The position numbers were made by a program, and so were the translations under genes. Under the pieces are notes generated by a model that ran no database searches, was not told where the DNA came from, and saw only the letters and a list, made by a program, of their open reading frames with translations. From Gonocerus acuteangulatus (taxonomy: Eukaryota; Arthropoda; Insecta; Hemiptera; Coreidae), in assembly GCA_946811695.1 (NCBI GenBank), contig OX328126.1:9891246-9955245 (forward strand): a stretch of 64,000 bases of DNA, given 5' to 3'. Shown here one piece after another: positions 43,768-54,905 of the stretch; the first letter of the stretch is position 1; each line of letters opens with the position of its first letter.

Positions 43768-44077
43768 GGGGGCAAGGTTAGCACAGTGGTAGAGCTCTCA
43801 ACTAGTGATCTGGAAGACCTGGGTTCGAAACTCGGGCGTGCACGAAAGATTTAGTGTAGACGTTCTTCTAGTGTCGTCGTTCGACGGTTGCATTCGTGGT
43901 CCCAGACCGTCCCTAAACCCACTCAGCCTTTAATTTATTAACTGGTGCCTGTTAAGGGAAAAAATCAGGCAACCATAGCATAGTACTGACCACCCTATCG
44001 TCCTAGGGTGCTTTCTTGTTAAGGAATCAGACGCCTCAACAGTTTCTACCCCGCTGGGCCCTGTGGCCAGTTGAGGT
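43768..44077 (+). mobile_element. tRNA-derived SINE, family A (copy 2, older)
   Basis: A box (TTAGCACAGTGGTAGAGC) and B box (GGTTCGAAACTC), then the family A body with many changes and small deletions. It ends near CCCTGTGGCCAGTTGAG. This copy is not flanked by (TA)n. Confidence 0.8.
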
Positions 44078-44204
44078 CTTCTAAAAGACCACTCAAGTCG
44101 TAGAAAACGGTCTTTGAAGTTTTGGAGATTAGAAGAGAAGTTAAGTAGGATTCGCCCGCTTATTCTTCTATTGTAAGCTTTCCAAATCCCTACAGAAATA
44201 CGTC

Positions 44205-44440
44205 CATGGGCGTATATAAGGAGGGGGCCTAGGGGACTGCAGCCCCCTGAACTTTTTTTTTTTGTGAGAACGTTTCATGTTAAAAAAGCCCATAACAATG
44301 AAAAATGTCTTCTACATTCACCCTGGTCTACTAAGTGTCCAGAGGACCTTAAAACCCACCATTTTCCACTAAAATCTGTAAAATTTTCCCTACATCCCAA
44401 ATGGCTAGGTCATCCTAGCCCCCCCCCCCGAATACGTTAG
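44205..44440. repeat. Member of the CATGGGCGTATATA repeat family
   Basis: It starts CATGGGCGTATATAAGGAGG, and a diverged inverse of the end (CCTAGCCCCCCCCCCCGAAT) lies near 44417. Relatives are at 44915-45177 and 53174-53330. Confidence 0.5.
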
Positions 44441-44914
44441 TGAATATGTTCCACTTTATGGAAACAAGCCGAGACGACGCAGCTCCTGTGTGCCTTGTAT
44501 TTGGACTGCTCCAGCTGTAGAACTATACAGCCTTGTTTCTAAGGTTGAATGACACGGCGTTCTTCCCGTTGAGTCATTCGCTCGCGTCATCATATCCATC
44601 TTTCAATATTGTTGTTACACTCTATTTATCCATTATGTTTTTGCAATTATGTTATAATCATTTATTACAGCGCTATATAACACAGAATATATATACCTCT
44701 ATTGGATATATTTTCTAATATTTAATATTAGATTAATTAATTCGAGAGGGTCAAACAACATGCTAAAACCTTTAATGTCACTAACAACAAAACTTTTTTG
44801 GTAAATAATAATATAATATATGGACACTATTTTAATTTTCACAGCTAAATATTAATAAGTCAAAGAATTGTTGGGATTTGGCTAATATAAATCATTCTTT
44901 ATAACGTTTCAGCA
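44441..44914. other. Unassigned stretch
   Basis: AT-rich; nothing recognised. Confidence 0.5.
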
Positions 44915-45177
44915 CATGGGCGTATATAGGAAACAATTTCGGAGGGGGGCTGAGTCCATTTCCGGAGTATGGAATACTAACTATTTAGATCTTTGAAGAG
45001 TTTTAGCCAACTGAAACGCTAGTATACCCAAAATAGAATATGTTTTATGAACTAAATGATCTTATTTAATTTATTTATTTATTTTTAAGGGTTTTATGAA
45101 ATTTTTACCGATCAAATCAAAATTTCGGGGGGGGGGGGGGGCTGCAGCCCCCTCAGCCCCCCCTTATATACCCCATG
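44915..45177. repeat. CATGGGCGTATATA element with G-rich inverted ends
   Basis: The left end CATGGGCGTATATAGG and the right end CTTATATACCCCATG are inverted. It has long G and C runs near 45127-45170. A small non-coding TIR element. Confidence 0.6.
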
Positions 45178-45199
45178 CAGTAAATGAGGGAAAGAAAGA

Positions 45200-45325
45200 A
45201 TAATATAGGTGTTAGCATGCACCTTGTAGGACACCATGTTTTTGTTTTTTCTTTTTGGTGTAATTGTTTATTGACTGGCAAGGTTAGATCTAGATTCTGA
45301 ACATTGTGGGTTTTATTTATTTATT
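45200..45325. repeat. Dispersed repeat shared with 39541-39675
   Basis: The second copy, starting ATATAGGTGTTAGCATGCAC and ending before the family-2 Helitron-like element. Confidence 0.7.
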
Positions 45326-45326
45326 A

Positions 45327-46526
45327 CTATCTGTTACCCAGTGTGCCATGCTACACCTACTTTCTGTCTATGACTCTCCCAGTATCAAGATCTACCTGTA
45401 TACCCAGTTACGTCAAAATCGGTCAAACGGTGTGAATTTGTTTATATCTGTCTAGTTGTTCATAATGCATCCGCCAGAGGCCAGCACCACAGCACTTCAT
45501 ATAACAGCCGACAGAGGCCAGCAGCACAGCTTGCGAGTAGATAGCTCTTATCAAAGAAAGGCCAGCGCCTTAGTTAGACAGTGACTGTTGATATAAAATT
45601 TAAATAAACTGCATTACATGATTATATAATGATGTAAAGGGTACTTACGTATTAGCGTCAAAGCAGGTTAAAGAGGCGGGTCTCTTTCAGAGATCTGGAT
45701 CATGGATAACGCATTTCTATTGGTCAATCACTATCAGAGATATCATCTATTGTGTTTATAGTATCTTGTTCCCTTTGTCTTTTTAATGCAATTCATTTGT
45801 GCTTTATTTACCCACGCAATTGTTGTTGTTTTTTTAGTTACGCGATTTCAGTTTTTGTGCGAGTTAGCGACAACAGAATAGCTAGGATGAAAGCTACTGT
45901 TTCGAAGCAATGCGAAATCGTTTATCAGTCCATTATCCAGCGAAAAACCATCCTTGATCTATATTATCAACGAGTTGGATTGACTAGAGTTTTGATATAA
46001 CCTTGAGCGAGCGTAGCGAGCGGAAACGCATAGCAATTATGCTATTAAAATAAGTGCTACGCGTTTTCGCTAGCTAAAGGTTATATCATAACTCTAGTTA
46101 ACCCAAATCGTTGATAATCCCGTCGCCATATTGGAAAAAAACTGATTTGACTCCTTGATCCAGCTCTCTGAGACCCGCCTCTTTAACCTGCTTTGACGCT
46201 AATACGTAAGTACCATGTAAAGTCATCAATGAGTTCGAGTTATTGTAATTATCAAGAACATCAACAAATAAATTTGAGACATTATTCAAAATGGCTGTTG
46301 ATTCAAAATGGCCGTCAGAATCTGACTGGTTCAGTGTAGCCAATTTTTCATGAACAAAACTTTTGATCTTTTGACAAAATTTTGAAATTTGACTATTTTG
46401 ACCTAGCCTAGGAGATGTCCCGTGTCAAGACCTACCTTTGTGCCAAGTTTGGTAAAAATTTGTCAAACTGTGTAAATTTGTATAAGGAACAAACAGACAG
46501 ACACGTGATTTTTATATATATATGGA
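45327..46526 (-). mobile_element. Non-autonomous Helitron-like element, family 2 (copy B), interrupted
   Basis: An inverted relative of 19449-20096. On the minus strand it begins TCCATATATATATAAAAATC and ends GGGTAACAGATAG, flanked by A and T as expected for insertion at AT. The MITE 45640-46214 splits it. No coding. Confidence 0.6.
45640..46214. mobile_element. MITE with TIR GGTACTTACGTATTAGCGTC and 8-bp TSD
   Basis: The TIRs run about 45 bp (GGTACTTACGTATTAGCGTC, AAAGCAGGTTAAAGAGGCGG). They are flanked by perfect duplications ATGTAAAG at 45632-45639 and 46215-46222. The inner part is itself palindromic around 45960-46110 and carries the GAGCGAGCGTAGCGAGCGGA module. 575 bp, non-coding. The 8-bp TSD suggests a hAT-, P- or Merlin-type source. 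Confidence 0.9.
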
Positions 46527-47071
46527 TAAGGGGGGCCTTTATACTAATGGAGGCCTTTATCAACGCAATAGTACCCAAAACCATGATTTTTAGAATGTTT
46601 CTCTTTTTATCTGTTTGTACGTTTGTATGTGTGCGCTAATCTAAGAAACGGCTAATCCGATTTATTTTCGGTTTTCACCAATATATTGTTGTAAGCTTCA
46701 CTTAACGATTATTGTTTGTTTCATGTCAATCTGTTCATAAATAAAAAAGGTGTGCCAATGTAAAGAATCACGTCGAACATTCCATGAAATATCGTAAACA
46801 CGACACGCCCCAGTTGTTTGTTGTTTTTTTTTCGTCACGAAACTTGGTCTGTAGTATTCCCCTTGTAAATTATTGAAGGTGTTCATTAACCAGCAAAATT
46901 GGTTCATCGTCATATCAATTAATAATATTTGAGAACTGATAACAGAATTCAGATTATTATAAAACATTTATAAGCAGTTGTATTCGGCTAAAAAGAGCGA
47001 TAAGATTTCCTTAAAAACCTTTATTCAGACCGTTTAATTACTATTATAAAATAATAATACGATTTTCAGCT

Positions 47072-47078
<7 letters not shown>
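46527..47078. other. Unassigned stretch
   Basis: It contains one diverged unit of the 27.1-27.7 kb tandem family (about 46820-46910). No gene. Confidence 0.45.

Positions 47079-47129
<51 letters not shown>
47079..47129. repeat. (TA)n tract, left flank of SINE-A copy 3
   Basis: The TA repeat ends directly at the SINE head. Confidence 0.95.
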
Positions 47130-47131
<2 letters not shown>

Positions 47132-47462
47132 GGGCGAGGTTAGCTCAGTGGTAGAGCACTGGACTAATAAGCCGGAGGCCTGAGTTCAAATCCCGAGCAA
47201 GCACTAAAGATTTTTTCTTCTAGTGTCTTCGTTCATGGGTTGAATTCGGCCTCCCTGACCGTCCCTAGGCCGACCCAGCCTTTAATTAATTTAATAATGG
47301 GTACCTTGGGTGCTAATGACTCTAGCAGCCGAAGCGGCCAAGGGGGAAATAGGCCGGAGCATAGTACTGACCACACTATCTCCCTAGTGTGCCGTATGGT
47401 CATGAATCAGATACCTCTATAGTATCTGCCCCTCAGGGCCCTCGTGGCCTGTTACGGGACTG

Positions 47463-47466
<4 letters not shown>
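47130..47466 (+). mobile_element. tRNA-derived SINE, family A (copy 3)
   Basis: The head GGGGGCGAGGTTAGCTCAGT with A box, and the B box GAGTTCAAATCCC. The body is closely similar to copy 1 and ends CCTCGTGGCCTGTTACGGGA, CTGATTTTA. (TA)n on both sides, as in copy 1. Confidence 0.87.

Positions 47467-47527
<61 letters not shown>
47467..47527. repeat. (TA)n tract, right flank of SINE-A copy 3
   Basis: About 30 TA units directly after the SINE. Confidence 0.95.
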
Positions 47528-47529
<2 letters not shown>

Positions 47530-47773
47530 TACTAGTATTTCTAAAGTGACACAACTTAAAATAAAACAAACTGAAAATATGTCACTCTTGCCTATGTAGG
47601 GGATTAATACAGGAAGAGTGACACGAGAGCCCTCTGGTGTAGAAGCTCTGAAGCTAGGTGCATACAGTTTTGATGGTTGATAAGGAGATATTTACCAAGT
47701 TTTTCGTAGTCCTAACTATAACGGTCTGAATAAAACCCATTTTTTGAGTTGCGTCATTTTAGAAATACTTGTG

Positions 47774-47836
<63 letters not shown>

Positions 47837-48086
47837 AACAAAATTGAATATCCGTTATGTTCGGGATCTATTGGATCTGAAACGTGAAATTTTTTAGTCT
47901 GTAATTCCGGATTGTGTCATGAGTTCAACATCATAAGCGGGTTTCCCCCCGATGGAGGGAGGGAGGAAACGCGCTAAAAATTAATTTTTACAGGTCCGAT
48001 AATTGAGAATTAATTACATAGCGAATTACGCAACAAGAAATCAGTTTAACAAACCTATAACGCGTTTTCGGATTCCTTGCGCGGAA
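47528..48086. other. Spacer with (TA)n at 47776-47833
   Basis: The phrases AGTATTTCTAAAGTGAC and its inverse-like ACGCAACTC...TTTAGAAATACTTGTG flank this part near 47531 and 47755, so a small inverted element may lie between them. No gene. Confidence 0.4.
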
Positions 48087-48345
48087 CTCGTCGATCCAAA
48101 TGCAAAGTATCGAATGTGAAAAAACGGATTTTTCATTTTTAATTTTTCTGAGTGCTTTAGGACTGATTTAAGTTATGGCAAACTCTCGAAAATTAAAGAA
48201 AATAATTATCAATTACAGATAATCAAACTAACGAATGTGCATTAAGTCTAATTAAAATATATCATAGGATAAAATATATATAAAGTCATCTATAAGGTAT
48301 CAACAACTTTTCACATTCGATACTTTGCATTTGTGTCGACGAACT
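48087..48345. repeat. Small TIR element, ~260 bp (copy 2)
   Basis: The ends TCGTCGATCCAAATGCAAAG and CTTTGCATTTGTGTCGACGA are inverted over about 35 bp. Same family as 24636-24888. Confidence 0.7.
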
Positions 48346-48516
48346 GTTTATATAATTCCATAGCTATGATATAATGATATGTCAAGCATTCAATTAGCAA
48401 AGGATGGAGTAACTAATTAATACAACACTTAATGCTATCATCTAAGCAGATGCTTGAAATAATTACAATCACTAAATGCAAATATAATGATGAAGCCATT
48501 TCAAAGCTTTCTCCAT

Positions 48517-48755
48517 CATCAAGAGGTTGTATATTTGGAGAGTTGTATTTCTGTCAGACAAGTTTATTTCTCGATCATCAAGAGGTTGGATATTTGGAGA
48601 GATGTATTTCTGTCAGACAAGTTTATTTCTCGATCATCAAGAGGTTGGATATTTGGAGAGATGTATTCCTGTTAAACAAGTTTATTTCTCCATCATGAAG
48701 AGGTTGGATATTTGGAGAGATGTATTCCTGTTAAACAAGTTTATTTCTCGATTGG
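48517..48755. repeat. 59-bp tandem repeat, four units
   Basis: Starts at 48517, 48576, 48635 and 48694, each with AAGAGGTTGGATATTTGGAG and GTTTATTTCTC. The open frames here are by-products. Confidence 0.92.
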
Positions 48756-49235
48756 ATTTCTGTTCTTCGGGAATATTCGGTCATTCTGAATTCTCTCCAA
48801 GACATAAAACGTCCGTCCTAAAGGAACTTGAGACGTTACCATGAAATGCTTGCATTTGGCTGATTCTACAGAAAAGTAGCACTTTTGGAGAGATGTATTC
48901 CTGTTAAACAAGTTTATTTCTCGATTGGATTTCTGTTCTTCGGGAATATTCGGTCATTCTGAATTCTCTCCAAGACATAAAACGTCCGTCCTAAAGGAAC
49001 TTGAGACGTTACCATGAAATGCTTGCATTTGGCTGATTCTACAGAAAAGTAGCACTTTTGGAGAGATGTATTCCTGTTAAACAAGTTTATTTCTCGATTG
49101 GATTTCTGTTCTTCGGGAATATTCGGTCATTCTGAATTCTCTCCAAGACATAAAACGTCCGTCCTAAAGGAACTTGAGACGTTACCAGGAAATGCTTGCA
49201 TCTGGGTGATTCTACAGAAAAGTAGCACTTTTGGA
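48715..49235. repeat. 173-bp tandem repeat, three units
   Basis: TGTATTCCTG lies at 48721, 48894 and 49067. The start of each unit overlaps the 59-bp family, and the end (TGATTCTACAGAAAAGTAGC) is the terminal repeat of the element that follows. Confidence 0.93.
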
Positions 49236-50492
49236 GAAAAGTTTTTTCTTTTTTTTTTTTTCATTTTCTTTGTTTGATTTTTACCTCAGAGATAATAAAG
49301 CATGTCTAACTTAATATTACCAAAGCATTGGTCAATTGGTTTTCGTGGCCTATGTAGCCAAAAGGCAGCCATTTTTTTTTGGGTTGCAGTGGAGTGAGAA
49401 TAAGAGTAAAAAAAACTATATATCTTAGTAGTATATGTTACTAACTGCCATTCTGAAGATGCAGCATGGTATATTAAACCGGGGAAATGGCAAAAGCCTT
49501 GACAAAAACACTATTTGGGAAAATATAATTAAACAATATTTTTAGTAATAACAGGGTAGTGAAAATAATTTAATCCTCACTTCCCTGTTGAAAAAAAGCA
49601 CATTTGTGTCAAATATTTTTATTTAATAAATTAACAAACAAAAGCTAATACTACTAGGCCAAAGGTTTTAGTATAAATTGCCAAACTAAGTCTTGCTTTT
49701 GAATATCAATTTCTTCGTGTGCCTCAGTGTTGTACTATAATTGACAGGGGAGCGAGAAACAAGGCAGGGATAATTTTGAGGTTTGGATCACCTGTAGCAC
49801 ACCCTGCTTATAATGAAAAGCTTTTAATGACATCTAAAAAGAGTGTTTTGGGGTACTTATCAAACAATGTTATCAAATCACAAGAATAAAAATCAACGGA
49901 TTTTTTATGAAGAACAGGGGAGTGATAAACAATTTTTACAACTCGTAATTTTACTTGAAAAAACTTTCAAAGCAGATCCTCTCTTTCCAGAAATCAAAAT
50001 CAAGCTGAAATCATTTGTTTTTGTGTACATAGAGATACTAAATTAGCTGACTGAAAAATAAAAAAAGCCACGTTTGCACTTCACAAATGTTGTATTTTCA
50101 TTGTGACAGGGGAGTGATAAAATTGCGAGGGACAGACATTAGTGAAGCTTTTGTCATCCTTTATGATAATATTTTTTAGTTTTTCTCTTCCAGCTACATT
50201 CTTGAGGGCATAATGAAAAAAAAAATACTCTAATAAAAAACTTCCTGCAAGTTACTGTAGGCCTAAAAAAAATCAACGACAGTAGCAAACCCGAGTAGTG
50301 TGACAGGGCAGGGGAGTGAGAATTAGGGCTTTGCAAAGCTCCAGCTCCAGATCAAAGGTTGTTACAAATCATCCAGTGCTAGGTATGATTCAAAATAGTT
50401 TTGTATCATCTTACTAAAAAGGAAAATTATTTTCAATACGGACTGAATAATTGACAAAAACTAAAAAGTGCTACTTTTCTGTAGAATCGCCC
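49203..50492. mobile_element. Possible TIR element, ~1.3 kb, with recurring CAGGGGAGTGA motif
   Basis: The ends GGGTGATTCTACAGAAAAGT (49204) and CTTTTCTGTAGAATCGCCC (50473) are inverted over about 30 bp. Inside, CAGGGGAG(T/C)GA occurs near 49747, 49916, 50107 and 50291, with weaker forms near 49389 and 49553. No transposase recognised. Confidence 0.55.
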
Positions 50493-50511
50493 ATCTAGTG
50501 ATATTAAGAAC

Positions 50512-50686
50512 TTTTTTTTTGTACGGTGCAACGACATCTAGGCCATTAGCGCCAACATCCAGGGTGCAACGAGGAATTTCCCCAACGAGCCGTGGGATGA
50601 GAAAATTCCTGCCGCCGGTAGGAATCGAACCCACCATCTCCCGCTTATGAATCTAAGGTGCTAGCCGCTAGACCACGGAAAGACCC
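50512..50686 (-). mobile_element. tRNA-derived SINE, family B (copy 1)
   Basis: The minus-strand head CCGTGGTCTAGCGGCTAGC (A box) and GGTGGGTTCGATTCC (B box). The tail GCGCTAATGGCCTAGATGTC, GTTGCACCGTAC is followed by the A run that appears as T's at 50512. The tail matches the LINE/5S SINE tail pattern. Confidence 0.8.
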
Positions 50687-50817
50687 GAGAACTATTATTA
50701 TTATCGGGGTGGGTTTCCTCCGTTCCCGGGAGATCAATTTACTTTGGGGGATTTTCTATCCACCCGAAATAAATAATTATATACGTACGTGTATATACAA
50801 ATACTAGTATAAGTGTA

Positions 50818-50818
<1 letters not shown>

Positions 50819-50867
<49 letters not shown>
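50819..50867. repeat. (TA)n microsatellite
   Basis: About 24 TA units. Confidence 0.95.
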
Positions 50868-50869
<2 letters not shown>

Positions 50870-51359
50870 TTCTATGTTGGTGTGATTCATATTAAATGAA
50901 TTGAAGTACGTTAATCCGTAATATGGTACCATACCATAATGGTAATATGGTCGAGGAATCGTCAGCGTTACCTTTAATACAAGAGCTTCCGTACTAAGTA
51001 TTTAATTTAAAAGTTAAATATTCTAGCTTTAGCCTGGAGTTCTGATGATGGTAAAGAGATTCCACGAAAGTGCATAACTGCCTCGACGCATCTCGCCCAT
51101 ATTTCTAGATCCGCGTATCCACCTATAAGCTGTGAATGGTCGCGCCCCACCCATAGAAAGCATCGCATACCAGGTCAACCACTGGGAGGTGTCATCCTAG
51201 CTTCCTGTCCCCGCACTTCAGGATCTGCTGGGGACTATATTTACAGTAGTGTACAGGGGTCGTGGAACCACATCGAGGCGTGACATTGAGGAAATTGGAA
51301 AAGCTACAATTAACGAAAAGTAATTTTGGTATTTCATGCAAAATTTCATTTATGAATGA
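50868..51359. other. Unassigned stretch
   Basis: No gene. A weak hammerhead-like string at 51044-51071 was not accepted. The part 51080-51290 is moderately GC-rich and unrecognised. Confidence 0.4.
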
Positions 51360-52639
51360 AACAGCTGAATACCCGTGCTTTGTCACGGCAGATAAGTAGT
51401 TTTCACGGCAGATAAGTAGGTATTTTATTACGTTAAATAATGTATCATCACAGTGAAACGAAATGAAATAGCCTTTATTATAAAAACAAATAAACATCTT
51501 CACGGGTGTGCGGTTAACACGTAGCTAATTTCGGGTTTCTGGAAAATTAGTGTTTATTCATATAAGAAGTGGAATTGAAATTAAGGTTAATGAAGTGATG
51601 GTTAAGTTTATATTCTACACTAGGTGAAATGTTAGTGTCGAAAGAAATATCAACGGAATTTAGTTATGTTAGGCTAAAAGGAGCAACTAACTCACCGGCG
51701 TGTGGCTTCTATACACTGGAAAACAGAACTTTGGAGCACAGGTGGTTGGTTCATCACTTGGATAAATCACTTTAATAAGGAATTTAACACTTCACTCAAC
51801 TTTGGATCACTCAGGTGAGCCTAATTATCCACAATTATTTCAAACGTCTATCATCAGAGTAAACGCTACTATATAATTTTGTGCAGTTTATTATAGCTCG
51901 GTTCCCGTCATACTATATGTTATATATCATAATTAATCACAGTATGATGTTTTTTGACATGGGGCGCTCCGGACCAGTGTCAAAAAACAGATAACCTAGA
52001 CAAAACCCGTTATCTATAGGTTACCAGTAACAGCAGTGTAACCAATACAGGTTAAATTTCGTTGTCAATAATAAATGTACGTTAAAATTAAAAAATTTAT
52101 TACTCAAGATATCATTTTGAAACACCAATTATATTTGCCAGCATTACCAAGAAGTGTTCTGACTGGGGATACTGCTGGGTGAGGAGGCTGTGCGAGGGTT
52201 CGGGGTATTATTATCTCCGATGTACCATCACCAGGTACAGCGTAAACTCTATGGGGGACAAGTTGAAATGGACCACAATTAAAACGGCGAATTTGTCCCT
52301 CATAGAGTAAACTCTATGAGGGACAGTTTATTTCTAGTAATTCAAGGACTGCCATCATAATTGAAATGAACCACAATTAAAAATGATACTATGAAATAGA
52401 TGCAGTACGGTAACAGCTGTTCTGTTATCGTCCTAGAAACGGATTCTGCCTAGGCCAGCATACTCTCTTTAAAACTAAACATTCAAATCCCTCTAAGAGT
52501 TCTTAAAAATTTCTCTTAGAGGGTGTTTACGTCCTAAAGGGAGTCTCCATACAAACTTTCAAAATTTTTCTGTCAAGTGGTTTTGGGCTAGGCGATGATA
52601 GGTCAGTAAGTCAGTGGTATTAGACAAATATACAGTAGA
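51360..52639 (-). mobile_element. Deleted Helitron derivative, minus strand, with a Rep-gene patch
   Basis: The 3' end near 51360 (AGCTGAATACCCGTGC, CACGGCAGATAAGTAG; its CTAG is mutated) has a short extra partial copy at 51401-51420. The 5' end at 52639 has TTTGTC-like and CACT-like sequence. The complement of 52310-52370 keeps the OTU start region (ATGATGGCAGTCCTTGAA). The complement of 52120-52215 keeps the Rep patch around CCGAACCCTCGCACAGCCTC. No intact frame. Confidence 0.8.
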
Positions 52640-53024
52640 AGATGTATCAAGCTTGTGAGTTGATTTATAATGTTGGAATATGTTTGTCAGTATATGCTTT
52701 TGATTTTCAATTTTTCTCTGATAATAGTTCGTCCAATTAAAACCAAAAATAATTCTATTTTGTATCGAATTCTTTTCTATTTTGGTATTTTAGAATTGGT
52801 TTTCACTGATTGTTGAATGCCAAGTGGAAGAATGAGAATCGACTTTTAGGTTAGGAGCATCGTATGATCACGTTGAATGTTTCCATATGCACGTTTCCCC
52901 CGCTCCCTTAGCATATTTAAATGTTGAGTTACAACATTGAATAAATCCTTAGCTAAACAACAATATCCTTTACTCATTTCAGCATTATTAGGTGTAACAG
53001 CTTAAATCTTCTTTTGACCTCAAT
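52640..53024. other. Unassigned spacer
   Basis: AT-rich; nothing recognised. Confidence 0.5.
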
Positions 53025-53145
53025 GCTTTCAAACGACCGCAAAGTGGGGCCAAACGACCGCAAAGTGGGGCCAAACGACCGCACTGTGGGGACAAACAAC
53101 CGCAAAGTGGGGCCAAACGACCGCAAAGTGGTGCCAAACGAGTTT
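53025..53145. repeat. 21-bp minisatellite, ~5-6 units
   Basis: The unit is CAAACGACCGCAAAGTGGGGC. A single diverged, inverted unit with the same following sequence lies at 56455-56512. Confidence 0.9.
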
Positions 53146-53173
53146 TCGTGTTTCAGAAAAGACTACAGCCTCT

Positions 53174-53330
53174 CATGGGCGTATATAGAAAATAGTTTCG
53201 GAGGGGGCTGGGAAAATTTCGGGGGGGGGGGGGGGCTGAGACCATTTCCGGTATATGGAATACTAACAATTTAGATCTTGGAAGAGTTTTAGCCAACTTA
53301 AACGCTATTAAACCCAAAATATTATTTATT
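53174..53330. repeat. Member of the CATGGGCGTATATA repeat family
   Basis: It starts CATGGGCGTATATAGAAAAT and shares GGAATACTAAC...TTTAGATCTT and AGAGTTTTAGCCAACT with 44915-45177. It has a long G run at 53220-53234. Confidence 0.65.
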
Positions 53331-54274
53331 TTACGAGCTTCGCAACGACGGCGACTTGCTCTTTTTTTTTTAAGATACAGTAAAAAATACTAATTTATAT
53401 ATTCACAATTATCAGTAACTTATAGTACTAAATACAATAGTTTGAAAAGAGCATACGACAAAAGTTAGTAGGTTTGTGTTAAGAATTGCTAAACATTATT
53501 TAGAGCCTTGCTATTTGAACTATAGTTAATATATTTACATAACTGTAACTATTTACATATGATAATGATTTAAATGCTCCGTGAATCATTCTTCTATAAT
53601 GATAATGTGTAAACATTTCAGAAAACACTTTTAGGCATGTAAATCAAACAAAACAACCCAATATTGGACCTTTTATAATAATTACGAATTTTCATTGAAC
53701 CAAAAAAAAAAAAATAATTTAACCACACAATTTCAAACAATAAATGTCTTTTCACACACATCAGTCAGTTCATGTTTCCATTCTGTCAGTTCCGATTAGT
53801 ATCAGTCACAAAATATGTTTTCATGAAAGTTAAGTGGCAGTGTCTAAACTGCACTGTTCCAGCACAGTCACACATCAGAACAATCAGTCTCACTACCGTC
53901 ACCGAAGTGATAATTTCTTCTCAATGACATTTTTTTTGGTTTTGACTGAGGGTTGTTATTTCAGTGTTTGGGAAAAAATGGATGATGAAAAGTTGATTGA
54001 ATGTGTTAAAAAAAATATCATGTACTTTATGATTTGACAAGTAATAGGCATATGGATAATGATTTTAAAAGTGGGATATGGAAAAAAATTGTAGAAGACT
54101 TAAATTTCTAAAACTTTGCTTCATTGTCAATCAATTCTCTAATTAATGTGATAAACTCTCCGTCTATTTTTCTTTTTTTCCATGCCTCATGAACTCATTT
54201 TATTTTCTTCTTGTGTTGTTTTACCTCTTCCCCGTTCAAAATTAATGATATGTCAGCCAGGCCGTTCTCTGAAA
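53331..54274. other. Unassigned AT-rich stretch
   Basis: No gene recognised. A 67-residue frame (53834-54037) has no recognisable domain. Confidence 0.45.
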
Positions 54275-54435
54275 ACGCCATCCTAAAAATACAGCTCAAA
54301 AATAAAATAAGTACACTAGAAGGCACTTAGTCAAAATAACCCGACGGTTAGATGTGAAAGTGCCTGAAACTGGCCGGTGATGGTTCTGATTTGGCACTGT
54401 AGTTGTTCCAAGTCAGGCTGCCAGCCAGTCCCGAA
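54275..54435. repeat. Dispersed repeat shared with 41035-41170
   Basis: It shares ACAGCTCAAAAATA, ATAAGTACACTA and GGCCGGTGATGGTTCTGATT with the 41-kb copy. Nature unknown. Confidence 0.55.
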
Positions 54436-54710
54436 TTGCGGCTATATTCTATATCACCCGTTAGTTTATTTTGACTGTATTGACTAAATTTTTTCTATCA
54501 AGTGTGTTGAGTGTCTTTTAGTGTTTTCTTTTATTTTTAGGATGGTGATTTTGGAAAACAACCTGGCTATGTCACTAAAACTAACTACCATTATTTAACT
54601 ATTTATTAGGTCATGGAGGATGCAACATGTGGTTTTCCATTAATGACCAAGCAAAATTGAGTAATAATTACATAATAGGTAAAAAAAATCTTAAAATATC
54701 TTTCGTTTCC

Positions 54711-54905
54711 TCAGATTCTGTGGTACATGTTTGTGTCTTTTAAATATTGAAGTATAGAGTTTATGTATGGACTACCCTCTGTGAGAAGTTCTTGTAGGTC
54801 GTGTGGAATGTTCAGTTTGTCACGTCTTTTACATTCAGTGAGTATGTGTTTAATTGTCAATGTTGTGTTACAAACTCTGCATATTGGTTTGTGTTTTTTC
54901 TCCAT
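54711..54905 (-). pseudogene. LINE ORF2 C-terminal remnant, same family as 40 kb
   Basis: The minus strand reads MEKKHKPICRVCNTTLTIKH, ILTECKRRDKLNIPHDLQEL. This has an intact C-x2-C...H...C knuckle (CRVC...KHILTEC) and closely matches the 39.9-40.3 kb remnant. The sequence that should precede it has been replaced by the 38-bp array built from its own first codons. Confidence 0.75.

Noticed and set aside
47130..47205. Functional tRNA gene
   Set aside because: Only A and B boxes are preserved; the acceptor stem does not close, and the same body follows in three copies.
51044..51071. Hammerhead-like string CTGATGA...CGAAAG
   Set aside because: Helix II is only about 3 bp and no UH with a complementary helix I follows.
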